From NCBI GenBank assembly GCA_030627585.1, contig DAOURU010000038.1:1-8165 (forward strand): 8,165 nucleotides of DNA, given 5' to 3'. This document shows, one piece after another, positions 1-6,417 of this stretch (positions are counted from its first letter, which is position 1; every line of letters begins with the position of its first letter). This DNA is from Bacillota bacterium. Its GTDB lineage: Bacteria; Bacillota; DSM-12270; Thermacetogeniales; Thermacetogeniaceae. The translations under genes were made by a program, and so were the position numbers. A model generated the notes under the pieces. The model made no database searches, was not told the origin of the DNA, and saw only the letters and a list, made by a program, of their open reading frames with translations.

Positions 1-395
1 ATAACTGCTACTTGCTCGGCGTCGTAGGTGGATGCTTTGTACCTTCGCGGCTTTTCCAGCTTAACATACCGGGCCGGGTTGACGGTTAGCAACCTGTCAA
101 GAACGGCGTTGTCCAATGCTGGACGTAGTATCGCCTGGTGACGCTTGAGTGTGTTTTCACTCAGGCCGGCCTGCCGGCATCTCGCATAGTAGTTGTTGAT
201 GCTGCTAAATTGCAGCCTGCTTACCGGCAAGCTGCCGATGGGATCTTTCCCGATGTGGTTTTCAATGATGTTCCGGTATCCGGGCCTTGTCGTGCGCGCA
301 AGTTTCTTTGTTTTCAACCAGTTCCTGAGATATTCCAGTAGCGTGATCTTATTCGGCTCAACATACTCCCCAGTAACGATGCTGGCCAGCGCCAC
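1..395 (-). CDS. Tyrosine recombinase (integrase), N-terminal part, runs off left edge
   Basis: The minus strand is open from about 511 to the left edge. From residue VTGEYVEPNKITLLEYLRNW onward it reads like the SAM-like core-binding domain of phage/ICE tyrosine integrases: the typical 'G.yvep.k.T..eyl..Wl' entry, then a helical segment ending in PARYVKLEKPRRYKASTYDA, which normally leads into the catalytic domain. The catalytic R-H-R-Y residues lie beyond the window. The AP2-like arm-binding domain usual for this family is missing upstream. The start is unclear. The only in-frame candidate near the domain is GTG at 395, with no good ribosome site. A very good site (418-426, GGAGAGGAG) sits 5 bases before an ATG at 412 that is in another frame. 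The gene is therefore 5'-truncated or frameshifted near 400. As the last gene of the rep-xis-int order it would have catalysed integration and excision. The family call is fairly sure; its function is doubtful. Confidence 0.72.
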   Translation of the reverse strand, partial: MALASIVTGEYVEPNKITLLEYLRNWLKTKKLARTTRPGYRNIIENHIGKDPIGSLPVSRLQFSSINNYYARCRQAGLSENTLKRHQAILRPALDNAVLDRLLTVNPARYVKLEKPRRYKASTYDAEQVAV

Positions 396-417
396 CGCCA
401 GGGATTGATCATATCTA

Positions 418-426
418 CTCCTCTCC
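418..426 (-). promoter_or_regulatory. Strong Shine-Dalgarno in front of an out-of-frame ATG
   Basis: On the minus strand GGAGAGGAG is followed, after 5 bases, by ATG at 412-410. That ATG reads MINPWRWRW and is not in the integrase frame. A shift of one base within the first few codons would join it to the SLAVALASIVTGEY integrase frame. This suggests the site is the old start of the integrase gene, or of a shortened version of it. Confidence 0.45.
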
Positions 427-865
427 GGTTTGTTTTGATTTGTGTAAAAATAAAAAATGGGTGTTACGCGCGATCGTTCTGCATGCAACTGTGATTTTTA
501 CTTCGAAGGTATCCGCCCTGGCAGCATCTCCACAAAAACACCCCAAAAAATCCTACCAGGACGCCGGCTTCGGATTCGTCTCCCTGCGCTATCCCCGCCC
601 AGTCCTGCTCAGAGCATTTCGCTCGACGGTTCATACGCGTGTGTCCCCCCGAAGACCGGAACTATCTCTATATTCATTGTCAAGTTTCATCCGCAGTTGT
701 CCGTTTGCCCTCCAGGGTACTTGCAGTCGAACAGCCAGCAAGGACCAAGGGCTTGTTAGCCGGCCCGCTAAGGGGCCATGGACTTGGCTTGCCCGGGCTG
801 CTGGTGGTGCTTTCAGCCGGAAAGCACAGCAACAATTATGCGGTTATCTTTGCAAAACGTTAATT

Positions 866-914
866 AAAAAAACAAAAACCGAGGTAAGGAAGCATTGTTC
901 TCCTCCTTTACCTC
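866..914 (-). terminator. Rho-independent terminator, minus strand
   Basis: In the minus-strand RNA, GAGGUAAAGGAG pairs with CUUCCUUACCUC around a short loop (bases 914-881). The uridine-rich tail GGTTTTTGTTTTTTT (880-866) follows at once. On the plus strand the tract lies before the hairpin as A residues, so it would not terminate there. It would stop transcripts coming from the insertion-sequence side before they reach the integrase. Confidence 0.6.
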
Positions 915-958
915 AGCGGCTGTTGGGCTGAGGATGCGTCTGCAACTGTTGGGCAGAC
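911..958 (-). promoter_or_regulatory. Twin hairpins with a shared CCAACAG loop, overlapping the terminator stem
   Basis: On the minus strand two hairpins follow each other: GTCTGC-CCAACAGTT-GCAGAC (958-938) and CCTCAGC-CCAACAGCC-GCTGAGG (933-911). Both present CCAACAG in the loop. The last four bases of the second hairpin (GAGG, 914-911) are also the first bases of the terminator stem, so the two structures exclude each other. That is the geometry of an antiterminator and terminator pair. A GGAGG followed after 6 bases by ATG (895) lies in the terminator loop and opens an 11-codon frame, MLPYLGFCFFN, which may be a leader peptide or chance. No ligand or protein is suggested by known consensus sequences. 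Confidence 0.3.
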
Positions 959-996
959 ATAATTGGGTGTAAAGTAAAACTTAAATATACTTCGTT

Positions 997-1012
997 ATTC
1001 TATGAATAGAAT
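997..1012. repeat. Perfect AT-rich inverted repeat ATTCTAT-GA-ATAGAAT
   Basis: A 7-bp perfect inverted repeat with a 2-base centre lies between the hairpin-rich segment and the left end of the insertion sequence. It could be an operator, but there is no convincing -35/-10 pair next to it. Confidence 0.35.
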
Positions 1013-1044
1013 ACGACAAAAATTAAAAAATTCCTTCTTCTTTT

Positions 1045-1050
1045 GTGTTA
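1045..1050. repeat. Left copy of IS target-site duplication (GTGTTA)
   Basis: GTGTTA directly abuts the left terminal inverted repeat. The same six bases abut the right one at 2961-2966. An identical short direct repeat exactly outside both ends is the mark of a transposition event. The joined pre-insertion site lies just past the stop codon of the antitoxin gene. Confidence 0.75.
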
Positions 1051-2960
1051 CCGATACTCCGCGTGTCAGATTATTCCATTTTTCTTTTATCTCTTGATGA
1101 TAAAATTGACGCTCATTTTTTACGACCTGGATACCAGGGTAGTGGTTTTAGATAGACTTCCTCAGGATCATAACCGGCCCATCTCACCAGGTTTAGAGCT
1201 TGTTTATTGCAATTACTGGGGAAAAGGCGTTGTCCGTTAACGATTACGATCATGATAAAGCTGAAGTATTCCATAATAGTTTTTGTTGTAGGGCGGTCAG
1301 TTTTCTTTTTCCCCGGCAGCAGCACATATTCCTTGTTCTCCTTCAAGCTTTTGCGCACCCTGTACTCCAGGTAGGAAGAGATTAAAAGCACCAGGATAAA
1401 AACATAGCCAATAGCCTGGACACGGCTGGGTTTTTCCAGATAGACAGGGCCAAGATAAACAGGACTTTTCAGGAAACGAAACTTGTTTTCTATAGAAGAT
1501 TGGGTTTTGTATTCCTGGAGAATCCTGCGATCATCCCACTTTTTCTTATCCCTGACATTGGCTATCAGAACAAAGGTAGACTCTTTCTGGCGGAGATGCT
1601 CATAATAGTCTGGTTTCATTTCTCCGATCTGGCATTGACACTGGTAAGTGATAGAGATTGTTGGTTCTTCGCCTTTGCGGGGTCGGCCTTTGCCGGAATA
1701 AGAACGCTTTTCTTCTTGCTTTATTTCGCCCTGGATTGTAAAGCCCATTTCTTCAGCTTTTGCTTGAAACTTTTTGAGGGCAGTTTCAGCATCAGGCGCA
1801 CAGGCAAACCTCTGCTTTGCTAGATCTTTTGCAAGCTTTTGCAGTTCTTCTTTTTGTTTGGCGATGCGTTTTTTCAGTGTTTTTTCTTTCTTTGCATCCA
1901 GTACTGAGGAATAAACCACTACAAAATCATACTTTCTGCCGTCTAGCTCTCACAGCAAGAGCAAAGGTTTTGTAGTTTGCAGCCGTTTTAGCGTTGCTTA
2001 AAGGGCCGATATCATTCCAGTTGTCGGCTTGCCAAGCCAGGTCTTTGAGTTCCTGGGCAAGATTAAAGGTTTCCGAAAAGATCAGGAGATGAACTGGATG
2101 TGCCTACGAGACAGTTCATTTAAGGAATCTGTTGATACGATAGCACAATCGGAAACAAAGACGATATCCTTATACCCCTTTTTATTGAAGAACTCAGACA
2201 TCTTGAGTACTGCCTCTGGGTTCCAAACTTTATCTGATTTATTGCCTGAAAAGATCTGTCCCATCACCGGGTGGCCATTCTCTTGAACTGCAGCGCCGAT
2301 CTTGAACTGTTTTAGATCAGGACGATGGTCTTTACTATGGCCGTAAGTGATCAGAAAGTCTCCAAATGCATCATTTTCATAAGCTCCCTGAACTGATTTG
2401 GTGGTGGTGTCCAAGTGTATTGTTGAGATGGTCAGGTCATGGGCTGTAAGCATAACCAATGAGCAGAGATTGACCAGTTCTTCCATCTTTACTTCGGACA
2501 GTTTATCCAAGGCACGGCCGTAGGCGCACATCTGAGCTGGTCTACGGTGACATCTACACCGTCAAAGAGCAGTTTGAGGTCCTGTTTTGCCCAGAATTCT
2601 TCCACTCTCCAGAGGGGTTTACGGCCGCAGAAGATACAGACAATCAAGCTTTCGATGAGCAGTCCAGGTGAGATTTTGGATCTGTCCTCATCCCATTCGA
2701 CCATCTGGTTAACTATCTCTCCGATCTTTGCTCTACGGCAGAGCATGGTGATTACCGGGACAGCCCCTGGGGTTACTGTTGTGATATAGGGCATTCCAAA
2801 GGTTTTATTGCTATTTTTCACCCTTTTTACCTCCAATAATGGTATCTAGAGGTAATTCGCGATTTGTTCTGAAATTCCTCCTTCTGTTTGAAAAAATTTT
2901 AGTTTTTCCATTTTATTTTATTAATTCTTAATAACCAGTTAATGACATGCGGAGTGGCGG
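1051..2960 (-). mobile_element. IS1634-family insertion sequence, complete ends, broken transposase
   Basis: The ends are CCGATACTCCGCGTGTCA at 1051-1068 and, inverted, CCGCCACTCCGCATGTCA at 2960-2943. They match at 15 of 18 positions. The element is 1910 bp, flanked by the 6-bp duplication GTGTTA, and carries one transposase on the minus strand with about 120 bp between the right end and the start and about 45 bp after the stop. Size, end structure and a transposase of about 570 residues fit the IS1634 group of DDE elements. The perfect duplication shows it arrived here by transposition. The frameshifts show it can no longer move by itself. Confidence 0.8.
1113..2821 (-). pseudogene. IS1634-family DDE transposase, three frameshifts
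   Basis: Three consecutive reading-frame pieces add up to one transposase of normal length (about 570 codons). The start is probably GTG at 2821, with GGAGGT 7 bases upstream. The first piece has the N-terminal domain (PGAVPVITMLCRRAKIGEIV, then SPGLLIESLIVCIFCGRKPL and VEEFWAKQDL). The second holds the first catalytic Asp in IHLDTTTKS and the second in VFVSDCAIVS. The third contains the Glu in YKTQSSIENKFRFLKSP and a typical C-terminus with YLEYRVRK. Frame changes occur near 2530 (after VTVDQL, before CAYGRALDKL), near 2080 (after HIQFIS, before SETFNLAQEL) and near 1950 (after FALAV, before ELDGRKYDFVVV, fixed by removing one A). All DDE residues are still present. Loss of function by indels is clear, and none of the sites looks like a programmed slippage signal. 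Confidence 0.85.
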
Positions 2961-2966
2961 GTGTTA
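2961..2966. repeat. Right copy of IS target-site duplication (GTGTTA)
   Basis: This is identical to 1045-1050 and directly follows the right terminal inverted repeat of the insertion sequence. Confidence 0.75.
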
Positions 2967-2976
2967 GTTTAACATG

Positions 2977-2992
2977 AAATTTTTAAAAATTT
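2977..2992. repeat. 16-bp perfect AT palindrome at the end of the antitoxin gene
   Basis: AAATTTTT/AAAAATTT overlaps the antitoxin stop codon. The stem is only A/T and has no separate U-run, so it is at most a weak transcription end. Confidence 0.3.
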
Positions 2993-3318
2993 TAAGCCCG
3001 CTGCTCGCCTCGTTCTCGCCTGATGCCCTCAACAATCCAGGACCGAATCAACGTCTGGTAAGGGATGTCCTTCTCCCTGGCGATCATTTTGGCATCCTCG
3101 ATCTGGGACAGCCGGAGCCTCAGCGTTACCTTTTTAGTCTTCGATCTTTCTCTGATCTTCGCAGCCAGTTCAGGGGCAAGCTCAACATTTTCCGGCTTAA
3201 ACAGGCCCTTTTCCATAGCTTCAGCAAAGCTGTAGCTGTCAAAGAATTCAGCAGCTTCTTCCTCGGTGGCAAACTCAGGTATCTCTTTACCCTTGAATTC
3301 AGGCAGCTTTTTAGCCAT
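2992..3318 (-). CDS. CopG/BrnA-type antitoxin of a type II toxin-antitoxin pair
   Basis: The protein has 108 residues. The N-terminal half is acidic and flexible (LPEFKGKEIPEFATEEEAAE, then FFDSYSFAEAMEKG), as in antitoxins that wrap around their toxin. The C-terminal part, about residues 60-104, is a ribbon-helix-helix DNA-binding domain: a basic beta strand KKVTLRLRLS, helix IEDAKMIAREKD, then IPYQTLIRSWIVEGIRR. The 'ipYQtlir.wI.eg' motif is characteristic of the CopG-type antitoxins paired with BrnT. The gene starts 3 bases after the toxin stop codon, with AAAGGGGTGA as ribosome site, so the two are translated together. Known members neutralise the toxin by binding and repress the operon. 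The likely operator is the palindrome at 3604-3619. Transcription runs on toward the insertion sequence, which landed just past this gene. Confidence 0.85.
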   Translation of the reverse strand: MAKKLPEFKGKEIPEFATEEEAAEFFDSYSFAEAMEKGLFKPENVELAPELAAKIRERSKTKKVTLRLRLSQIEDAKMIAREKDIPYQTLIRSWIVEGIRRERGEQRA

Positions 3319-3321
3319 TGA

Positions 3322-3591
3322 TCATTCACCCCTTTGTCGTCGATAGTATCTTTTTTCGGTCAGGGTCATGTCTCGGGCGGTAATAATGCGGATAGCGCCG
3401 GGTTTCCGCACATAGACCACGAACAGATAACGGCCTGCACCGGTGCGTCCATATACAGTATGAAAACCGCTGCGCCCCTTTCGAAAAACTGGATCGTGGT
3501 CAAACACATCTTCGGCCTCTTCAGGTGATACCTCATGCCTACCGATATGCTCCACATTCCTACTATCCCAGTCAAAACGTTGTACCTTCAT
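3322..3591 (-). CDS. brnT: BrnT-family toxin (predicted ribonuclease)
   Basis: The protein has 89 residues from the ATG at 3591 (MKVQRFDWDSRNVEHIGRHE). The sequence follows the BrnT family throughout: a start like FxWDxxNxxHIxxHxVSPEEAEDVF, then DHDPVF, GRTGAGRYLFVVYVRK and the end segment IRIITARDMTLTEKRYYRR. BrnT toxins have a RelE-like fold and act as ribonucleases that stop translation. The conserved H, R and Y positions are all there, so the toxin looks intact. A longer start at 3636 is possible by frame, but it would lie inside the promoter, so I chose the ATG, which has AGGTGGGG as ribosome site. The toxin comes first and the antitoxin second, which is the usual order for this family. 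The pair may stabilise the element in its host. Confidence 0.88.
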   Translation of the reverse strand: MKVQRFDWDSRNVEHIGRHEVSPEEAEDVFDHDPVFRKGRSGFHTVYGRTGAGRYLFVVYVRKPGAIRIITARDMTLTEKRYYRRQRGE

Positions 3592-3603
3592 AACCCCACC
3601 TGC

Positions 3604-3619
3604 CTTTATTCTAATAAAG
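3604..3619. promoter_or_regulatory. Probable operator of the toxin-antitoxin operon
   Basis: The perfect inverted repeat CTTTATT-CT-AATAAAG overlaps the -10 box and lies 12 bp before the toxin start codon. A ribbon-helix-helix antitoxin dimer would be expected to bind such a site and block RNA polymerase. Confidence 0.55.
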
Positions 3620-3636
3620 AGTCTGGCTAATGTCAA
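3608..3636 (-). promoter_or_regulatory. Sigma-A promoter of the toxin-antitoxin operon
   Basis: On the minus strand there is a perfect -35 box TTGACA (3636-3631), a spacer of 17 bases, and a -10 box TAGAAT (3613-3608). It is the clearest promoter in the window and directly precedes the toxin gene. Confidence 0.75.
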
Positions 3637-3643
3637 GACAGTT

Positions 3644-3831
3644 TTAAATTCTACCAGCTTCGATCATTTTCATAACGTCGTGCCTATTCACCTTCATCAT
3701 GCAGCCTTCGATCTTGTATCCTTGCAGCCGACCAGAACGAATCATTCTGTACACTGTCATAGTTGGCACATTCAGGAGCCGGGCAGCCTCGCTCACCCGG
3801 ATCAGATCGATCTCTCTTTCTCACTCAACAT
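3644..3831 (-). pseudogene. Excisionase-like HTH protein, frameshifted near its start
   Basis: The minus-strand frame reads IDLIRVSEAARLLNVPTMTV, then YRMIRSGRLQGYKIEGCMMK and a short tail ending in MIEAGRI. This is the excisionase/HTH_17 (MerR-like) fold of about 60 residues: helix-turn-helix with the usual 'v.eaA.lL.v...TVyr.irsGrl.gyki'. No start codon is in this frame. ATG at 3831 (MLSEKE) is joined to it only if one GA unit is removed from the run GAGAGA (3811-3816). The frame as written meets a TGA at 3821-3823. I therefore call it a slipped xis. Such proteins bend attachment-site DNA and steer the integrase to excision. A late GTG start inside the domain cannot be fully excluded. The end of the gene lies next to the toxin promoter. 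Confidence 0.65.
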
Positions 3832-3880
3832 TTACCATAATTCGCTCATATCTCCTTTCTAAAATTAAAGTTACGTATAT

Positions 3881-3904
3881 GGGGGAATCTCTCCGGATCC
3901 CCCC
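3881..3904 (-). terminator. GC-rich hairpin after the secreted protein gene
   Basis: In minus-strand RNA GGGGGGAUC pairs with GAUUCCCCC around CGGAGA: 9 pairs with one G-U wobble, which would be a mismatch on the other strand. The following bases are A/U-rich but not a clean U-run, so it is a moderate terminator for the 3923-5713 gene. Confidence 0.5.
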
Positions 3905-3922
3905 AAACTTGTTTGAAACTTT

Positions 3923-5713
3923 TTAAAGTATATCTTGGGTAATCGTGACGGTATTCGTCGCCGCACCAAGGTTCTTTGAGATAAACTCTACACCTCGCAT
4001 TATTTGCGCTTTTGCTCCCGTTTGCCGCTTCTCGAATATTTCATCTGTGTCTCTATATCCTTTAAGACCGGGATAACCGTATAGAATTTTTAAAGCCTCG
4101 GCAAACCACTCAACGGGATTCTCAAACCACAACAATGCATTAAAGTAATCTTTTGCCGCATTTGAATTGTAATAATCTTCGTATAAGCACCTGGATGCTT
4201 TCAACCCCGTTTGTTCCTCACAGTAGTAGTCGTACCTGTGGCCGATCTCGTGCACAAGCGAATTCTTCCATGCGTTGGGTGGAGCATCTACATTGAGCCA
4301 GATCTCCTTCATCCAGGTTACCGTAAAGGAGACCGGAACGCTCCCGCTGGCCGGAACGGTGATTTCCTGCTCCCCGACGGTGCCGCCGTGGAACCGGTAC
4401 TGTACCTTCGTGGCGATGTCCTGGCTGTAGCTGTTTTCCACCCTGGCCGAAACGGTCACGGTGTCTCCTTCCTGAGCCGGGTTAGGAGCGATTTTCAGGC
4501 CGGTGACGGCCAGGTCCTTCACGTCTACGGGGACTTTGACGGCTTTATAATTGTTGTCGCCGGGGTAGTCCCATACAAACCAGCTGTACATGCCTTCCAG
4601 GGGTAAAACCCCGTTGGTGTAGTCGTTGACCTCCGATGCCAGTGTAATTTCCGGCTGATCCCACCCTGACGGCAGCTGCCAGGTGAAATTCACCACGTAT
4701 TCCCCTTCGCCGACCTGTTCCAGGACGTATACACCGGGAATAGGCGTTTCCCGCGCGTTCATCGGAGCCAGCCTGCCCCCTGCGGCCACCCCAATCGGAA
4801 CCGTATATTTTTTCGATAGGCGAACTTCGCTCCCGTATATTATCTGGTACAGCTCTTCGGTCATCGGGTTGTACAGAAACTGGTCGCTCGGGGCGCACCT
4901 CAGGACGACTTTTCCGTGGTAAACCTCTCCGGGTCTCGCCTTGTCGGTGCCGGGCTCAATTTTTTCGATACTGAAATCGGGAAGAATCTCCCATCCGATG
5001 GTTATCGTATCGTAGTACGGAACGCCGCCCCGGTAGTGCCAGTGCCGCACCGCCCCGGCTATGCCGGGCTGGGGCTCCGAGAGAACCTTGAAGTAGTTGT
5101 TGATCGTGTCGATGTCGAACTTTCCCTTGAAAGCGGGGTTGAAGGCGAAGCCGTCCGAAGCGCTGTCAAAACCTATGGTTTTGTGATACTCGAACAAACC
5201 GGCGAGGATGACGGTCCAGGTATAATCGGAGATGCTATCCGAATTCCCCTTACATAACCGTTCCCCGTTAGATTTCTGCTCCCACGGATTAGCAATCATG
5301 TTCCTCTTCGCCGGGGCGATCTGGCTAGGGGCATCTATCGGGAACCAGTCGTTCGAGAAGAGGTCCCCCTGGGCAGTGAAGCCGAGGTAGCGCGGCTCCT
5401 GGCCGGAGTGGTTGAACCCGTAGTCCGGATGGTGCTTTTGGATCGCTTCCCGGTTTTCGCCCTCCCACGACGTGGCGGCCTTCTTCCAATCGTTGTCCGG
5501 GACCTGGTCCGGGAAGCCGAAGACAAGCTGCCCCCGGTCGAAGCGGGCCTTCAGGGTCCCGTACTGGGAAGGCATGGGGTCCGGCACCCCGAGCGCTTCG
5601 ACCAGGGCCCGGATTCTTTCTTCCTCCGTCATGGCGGAAGCGGGAAAAAGAAAAGACCCTGCGAGCAGGGCTGTCAGCAGAACTACGCTTATCAGTTTAA
5701 GCATCTTTTTCAA
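3923..5713 (-). CDS. Secreted protein with CARDB-like domain fused to lethal-factor-like HExxH metallopeptidase end
   Basis: The protein has 596 residues from a TTG start at 5713, which has GGAGG 8 bases upstream. A GTG at 5722 would add 3 residues but has no proper spacing. Residues 1-27 form a signal peptide (KKMLKL, hydrophobic core, cut after PASA). Residues 28 to about 400 are a large unrecognised extracellular part. Residues of about 400-470 are a CARDB/Ig-like beta domain (DLAVTGLKIAPNPAQEGDTV, ending in SGSVPVSFTVTW). Then, abruptly, comes a zinc-peptidase end: HEIGH at residues 488-492 and NPVEWFAEALKILY with Glu535 as likely third ligand. This matches the HExxH...EFFAEAF pattern of the anthrax lethal factor/PPEP group. 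The region before HEIGH is much shorter than in those families. The DNA after about 4310 is visibly poorer in GC. I read it as a fusion of two genes by deletion, and activity is uncertain. It follows the stalk gene by 17 bp, so the two are probably one transcript. Confidence 0.75.
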   Translation of the reverse strand: MKKMLKLISVVLLTALLAGSFLFPASAMTEEERIRALVEALGVPDPMPSQYGTLKARFDRGQLVFGFPDQVPDNDWKKAATSWEGENREAIQKHHPDYGFNHSGQEPRYLGFTAQGDLFSNDWFPIDAPSQIAPAKRNMIANPWEQKSNGERLCKGNSDSISDYTWTVILAGLFEYHKTIGFDSASDGFAFNPAFKGKFDIDTINNYFKVLSEPQPGIAGAVRHWHYRGGVPYYDTITIGWEILPDFSIEKIEPGTDKARPGEVYHGKVVLRCAPSDQFLYNPMTEELYQIIYGSEVRLSKKYTVPIGVAAGGRLAPMNARETPIPGVYVLEQVGEGEYVVNFTWQLPSGWDQPEITLASEVNDYTNGVLPLEGMYSWFVWDYPGDNNYKAVKVPVDVKDLAVTGLKIAPNPAQEGDTVTVSARVENSYSQDIATKVQYRFHGGTVGEQEITVPASGSVPVSFTVTWMKEIWLNVDAPPNAWKNSLVHEIGHRYDYYCEEQTGLKASRCLYEDYYNSNAAKDYFNALLWFENPVEWFAEALKILYGYPGLKGYRDTDEIFEKRQTGAKAQIMRGVEFISKNLGAATNTVTITQDIL

Positions 5714-5721
5714 CTGCTGCA

Positions 5722-5726
5722 CCTCC
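5722..5726 (-). promoter_or_regulatory. Ribosome binding site that decides the start at 5713
   Basis: GGAGG lies 8 bases before TTG (5713-5711). The alternative GTG at 5722-5720 overlaps this site and cannot use it. The next ATG (5704) is too far away. Confidence 0.55.
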
Positions 5727-5730
5727 CGGA

Positions 5731-6417
5731 TTAAGGCTTAAAGTCAAGGCTTACGAAGTCAAATTCCATAGAACTCAGCGTGACTTCGCACCCGTTAAGA
5801 TAGAAGGTAACGCAGCCTGCCCGCTTGAACCTATTGCTCTTCTTGCAGACCTCGGCGATCTCCCGGGCCTTCGCCATGATCGCCGGGAACTTAGCCTCTT
5901 GGCCGGGGAAGAACGCCCTCAGGGTCTTCTCTATCGGACTGAGATCGTAGGTGACAGTGTTGATGTCCGGCACGACGCTGGCCCAGCGGATGTTGACCCA
6001 GACATAACCACTAGTATCGTAATCGACGCAGATGTAGCTCTTGTCCTTATTTTTGATGATTTCGCTTCTTGCAGGCTCTGGGGGCAGATAAGGGGCACCC
6101 ATATTGTAAATCCAGCGCCCGGCGTCGTTCTTGCTCGCCTCCATCACAATCCCCAGCGCGCTCTCCAGCTTCTTCACGGCCTCCGGCTTCCCGTTGAACT
6201 CGACGGCTTTCCTGACGACTTCCTTGAGGGCAGGCTTCGGCTCACCCTCCGGCCAGCAGATTACGATTCTGTTCACGGGGTCCCAGTCCACGTTGAAGCC
6301 CAGCCCCTCGGCCACGTACCGGGCAGGGAGAAAGGTCCGGCTGCTCCGGAGAACCGGGGCAACGTCGATGGCCTTCGCACGGCCGTTGGTCACGATCTGC
6401 TTCTTCCCGATTACCAT
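5731..6417 (-). CDS. Copper-amine-oxidase-type stalk domain protein, missing its signal peptide
   Basis: The protein has 228 residues from ATG at 6417. Residues 1 to about 55 are the stalk domain often named copper amine oxidase N-terminal domain: GKKQIVTNGRAKAIDVAPVL, SRTFLPARYVAEGLGFNVDW, DPVNRIVICWP. In intact secreted proteins of clostridia a signal peptide precedes this domain and the first beta strand. Here the protein begins at the end of that strand, has no ribosome site before the ATG, and the upstream frame is open for over 30 codons without a signal sequence. The rest (about 60-228) is not recognised; it has a basic helical stretch and several Cys. The gene was probably cut at its 5' end and may be a pseudogene. 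It shares a transcript with the next secreted gene. Without a signal peptide the product would stay in the cytoplasm. Confidence 0.6.
   Translation of the reverse strand: MVIGKKQIVTNGRAKAIDVAPVLRSSRTFLPARYVAEGLGFNVDWDPVNRIVICWPEGEPKPALKEVVRKAVEFNGKPEAVKKLESALGIVMEASKNDAGRWIYNMGAPYLPPEPARSEIIKNKDKSYICVDYDTSGYVWVNIRWASVVPDINTVTYDLSPIEKTLRAFFPGQEAKFPAIMAKAREIAEVCKKSNRFKRAGCVTFYLNGCEVTLSSMEFDFVSLDFKP

Larger units (their letters stand above)
540..960. other. Hairpin-rich segment without a credible protein gene; possible structured RNA
   Basis: No recognisable protein is encoded between about 411 and 1044. The stretch holds a series of inverted repeats: CAGGAC/GTCCTG (557-562 with 602-607) enclosing GGAT/ATCC (572-575 with 591-594); TTAGC/GCTAA (756-760 with 767-771); GTGCTTTC/GAAAGCAC (807-827); GAGGTAAGGAAG/CTCCTTTACCTC (881-914); CCTCAGC/GCTGAGG (911-933); and GTCTGC/GCAGAC (938-958). 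Reading frames stay open in places because the segment is GC-rich. The translations have no family character and overlap in several frames. The segment could be a structured RNA, a remnant of a mobile element, or the regulatory region of the integrase. I cannot decide the strand except at the 866-914 terminator, which works on the minus strand. Confidence 0.35.

Noticed and set aside
138..408. Two small plus-strand frames opposite the integrase
   Set aside because: They are shadows of the integrase core-binding domain, which is the recognisable product on the minus strand.
440..931. Long open frame on the plus strand (163 codons)
   Set aside because: No ribosome site and no family-like sequence. 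It is rich in Ser, Arg and Pro as expected from GC-rich noncoding DNA, overlaps other open frames, and runs through several hairpins and a terminator of the opposite strand.
3591..3636. Longer BrnT start (15 extra residues)
   Set aside because: It would begin inside the -35 box, has no ribosome site, and is not part of the family.
4211..4606. 131-codon plus-strand frame
   Set aside because: It lies wholly opposite the secreted protein gene, in its GC-rich part, where reverse frames stay open by codon bias.
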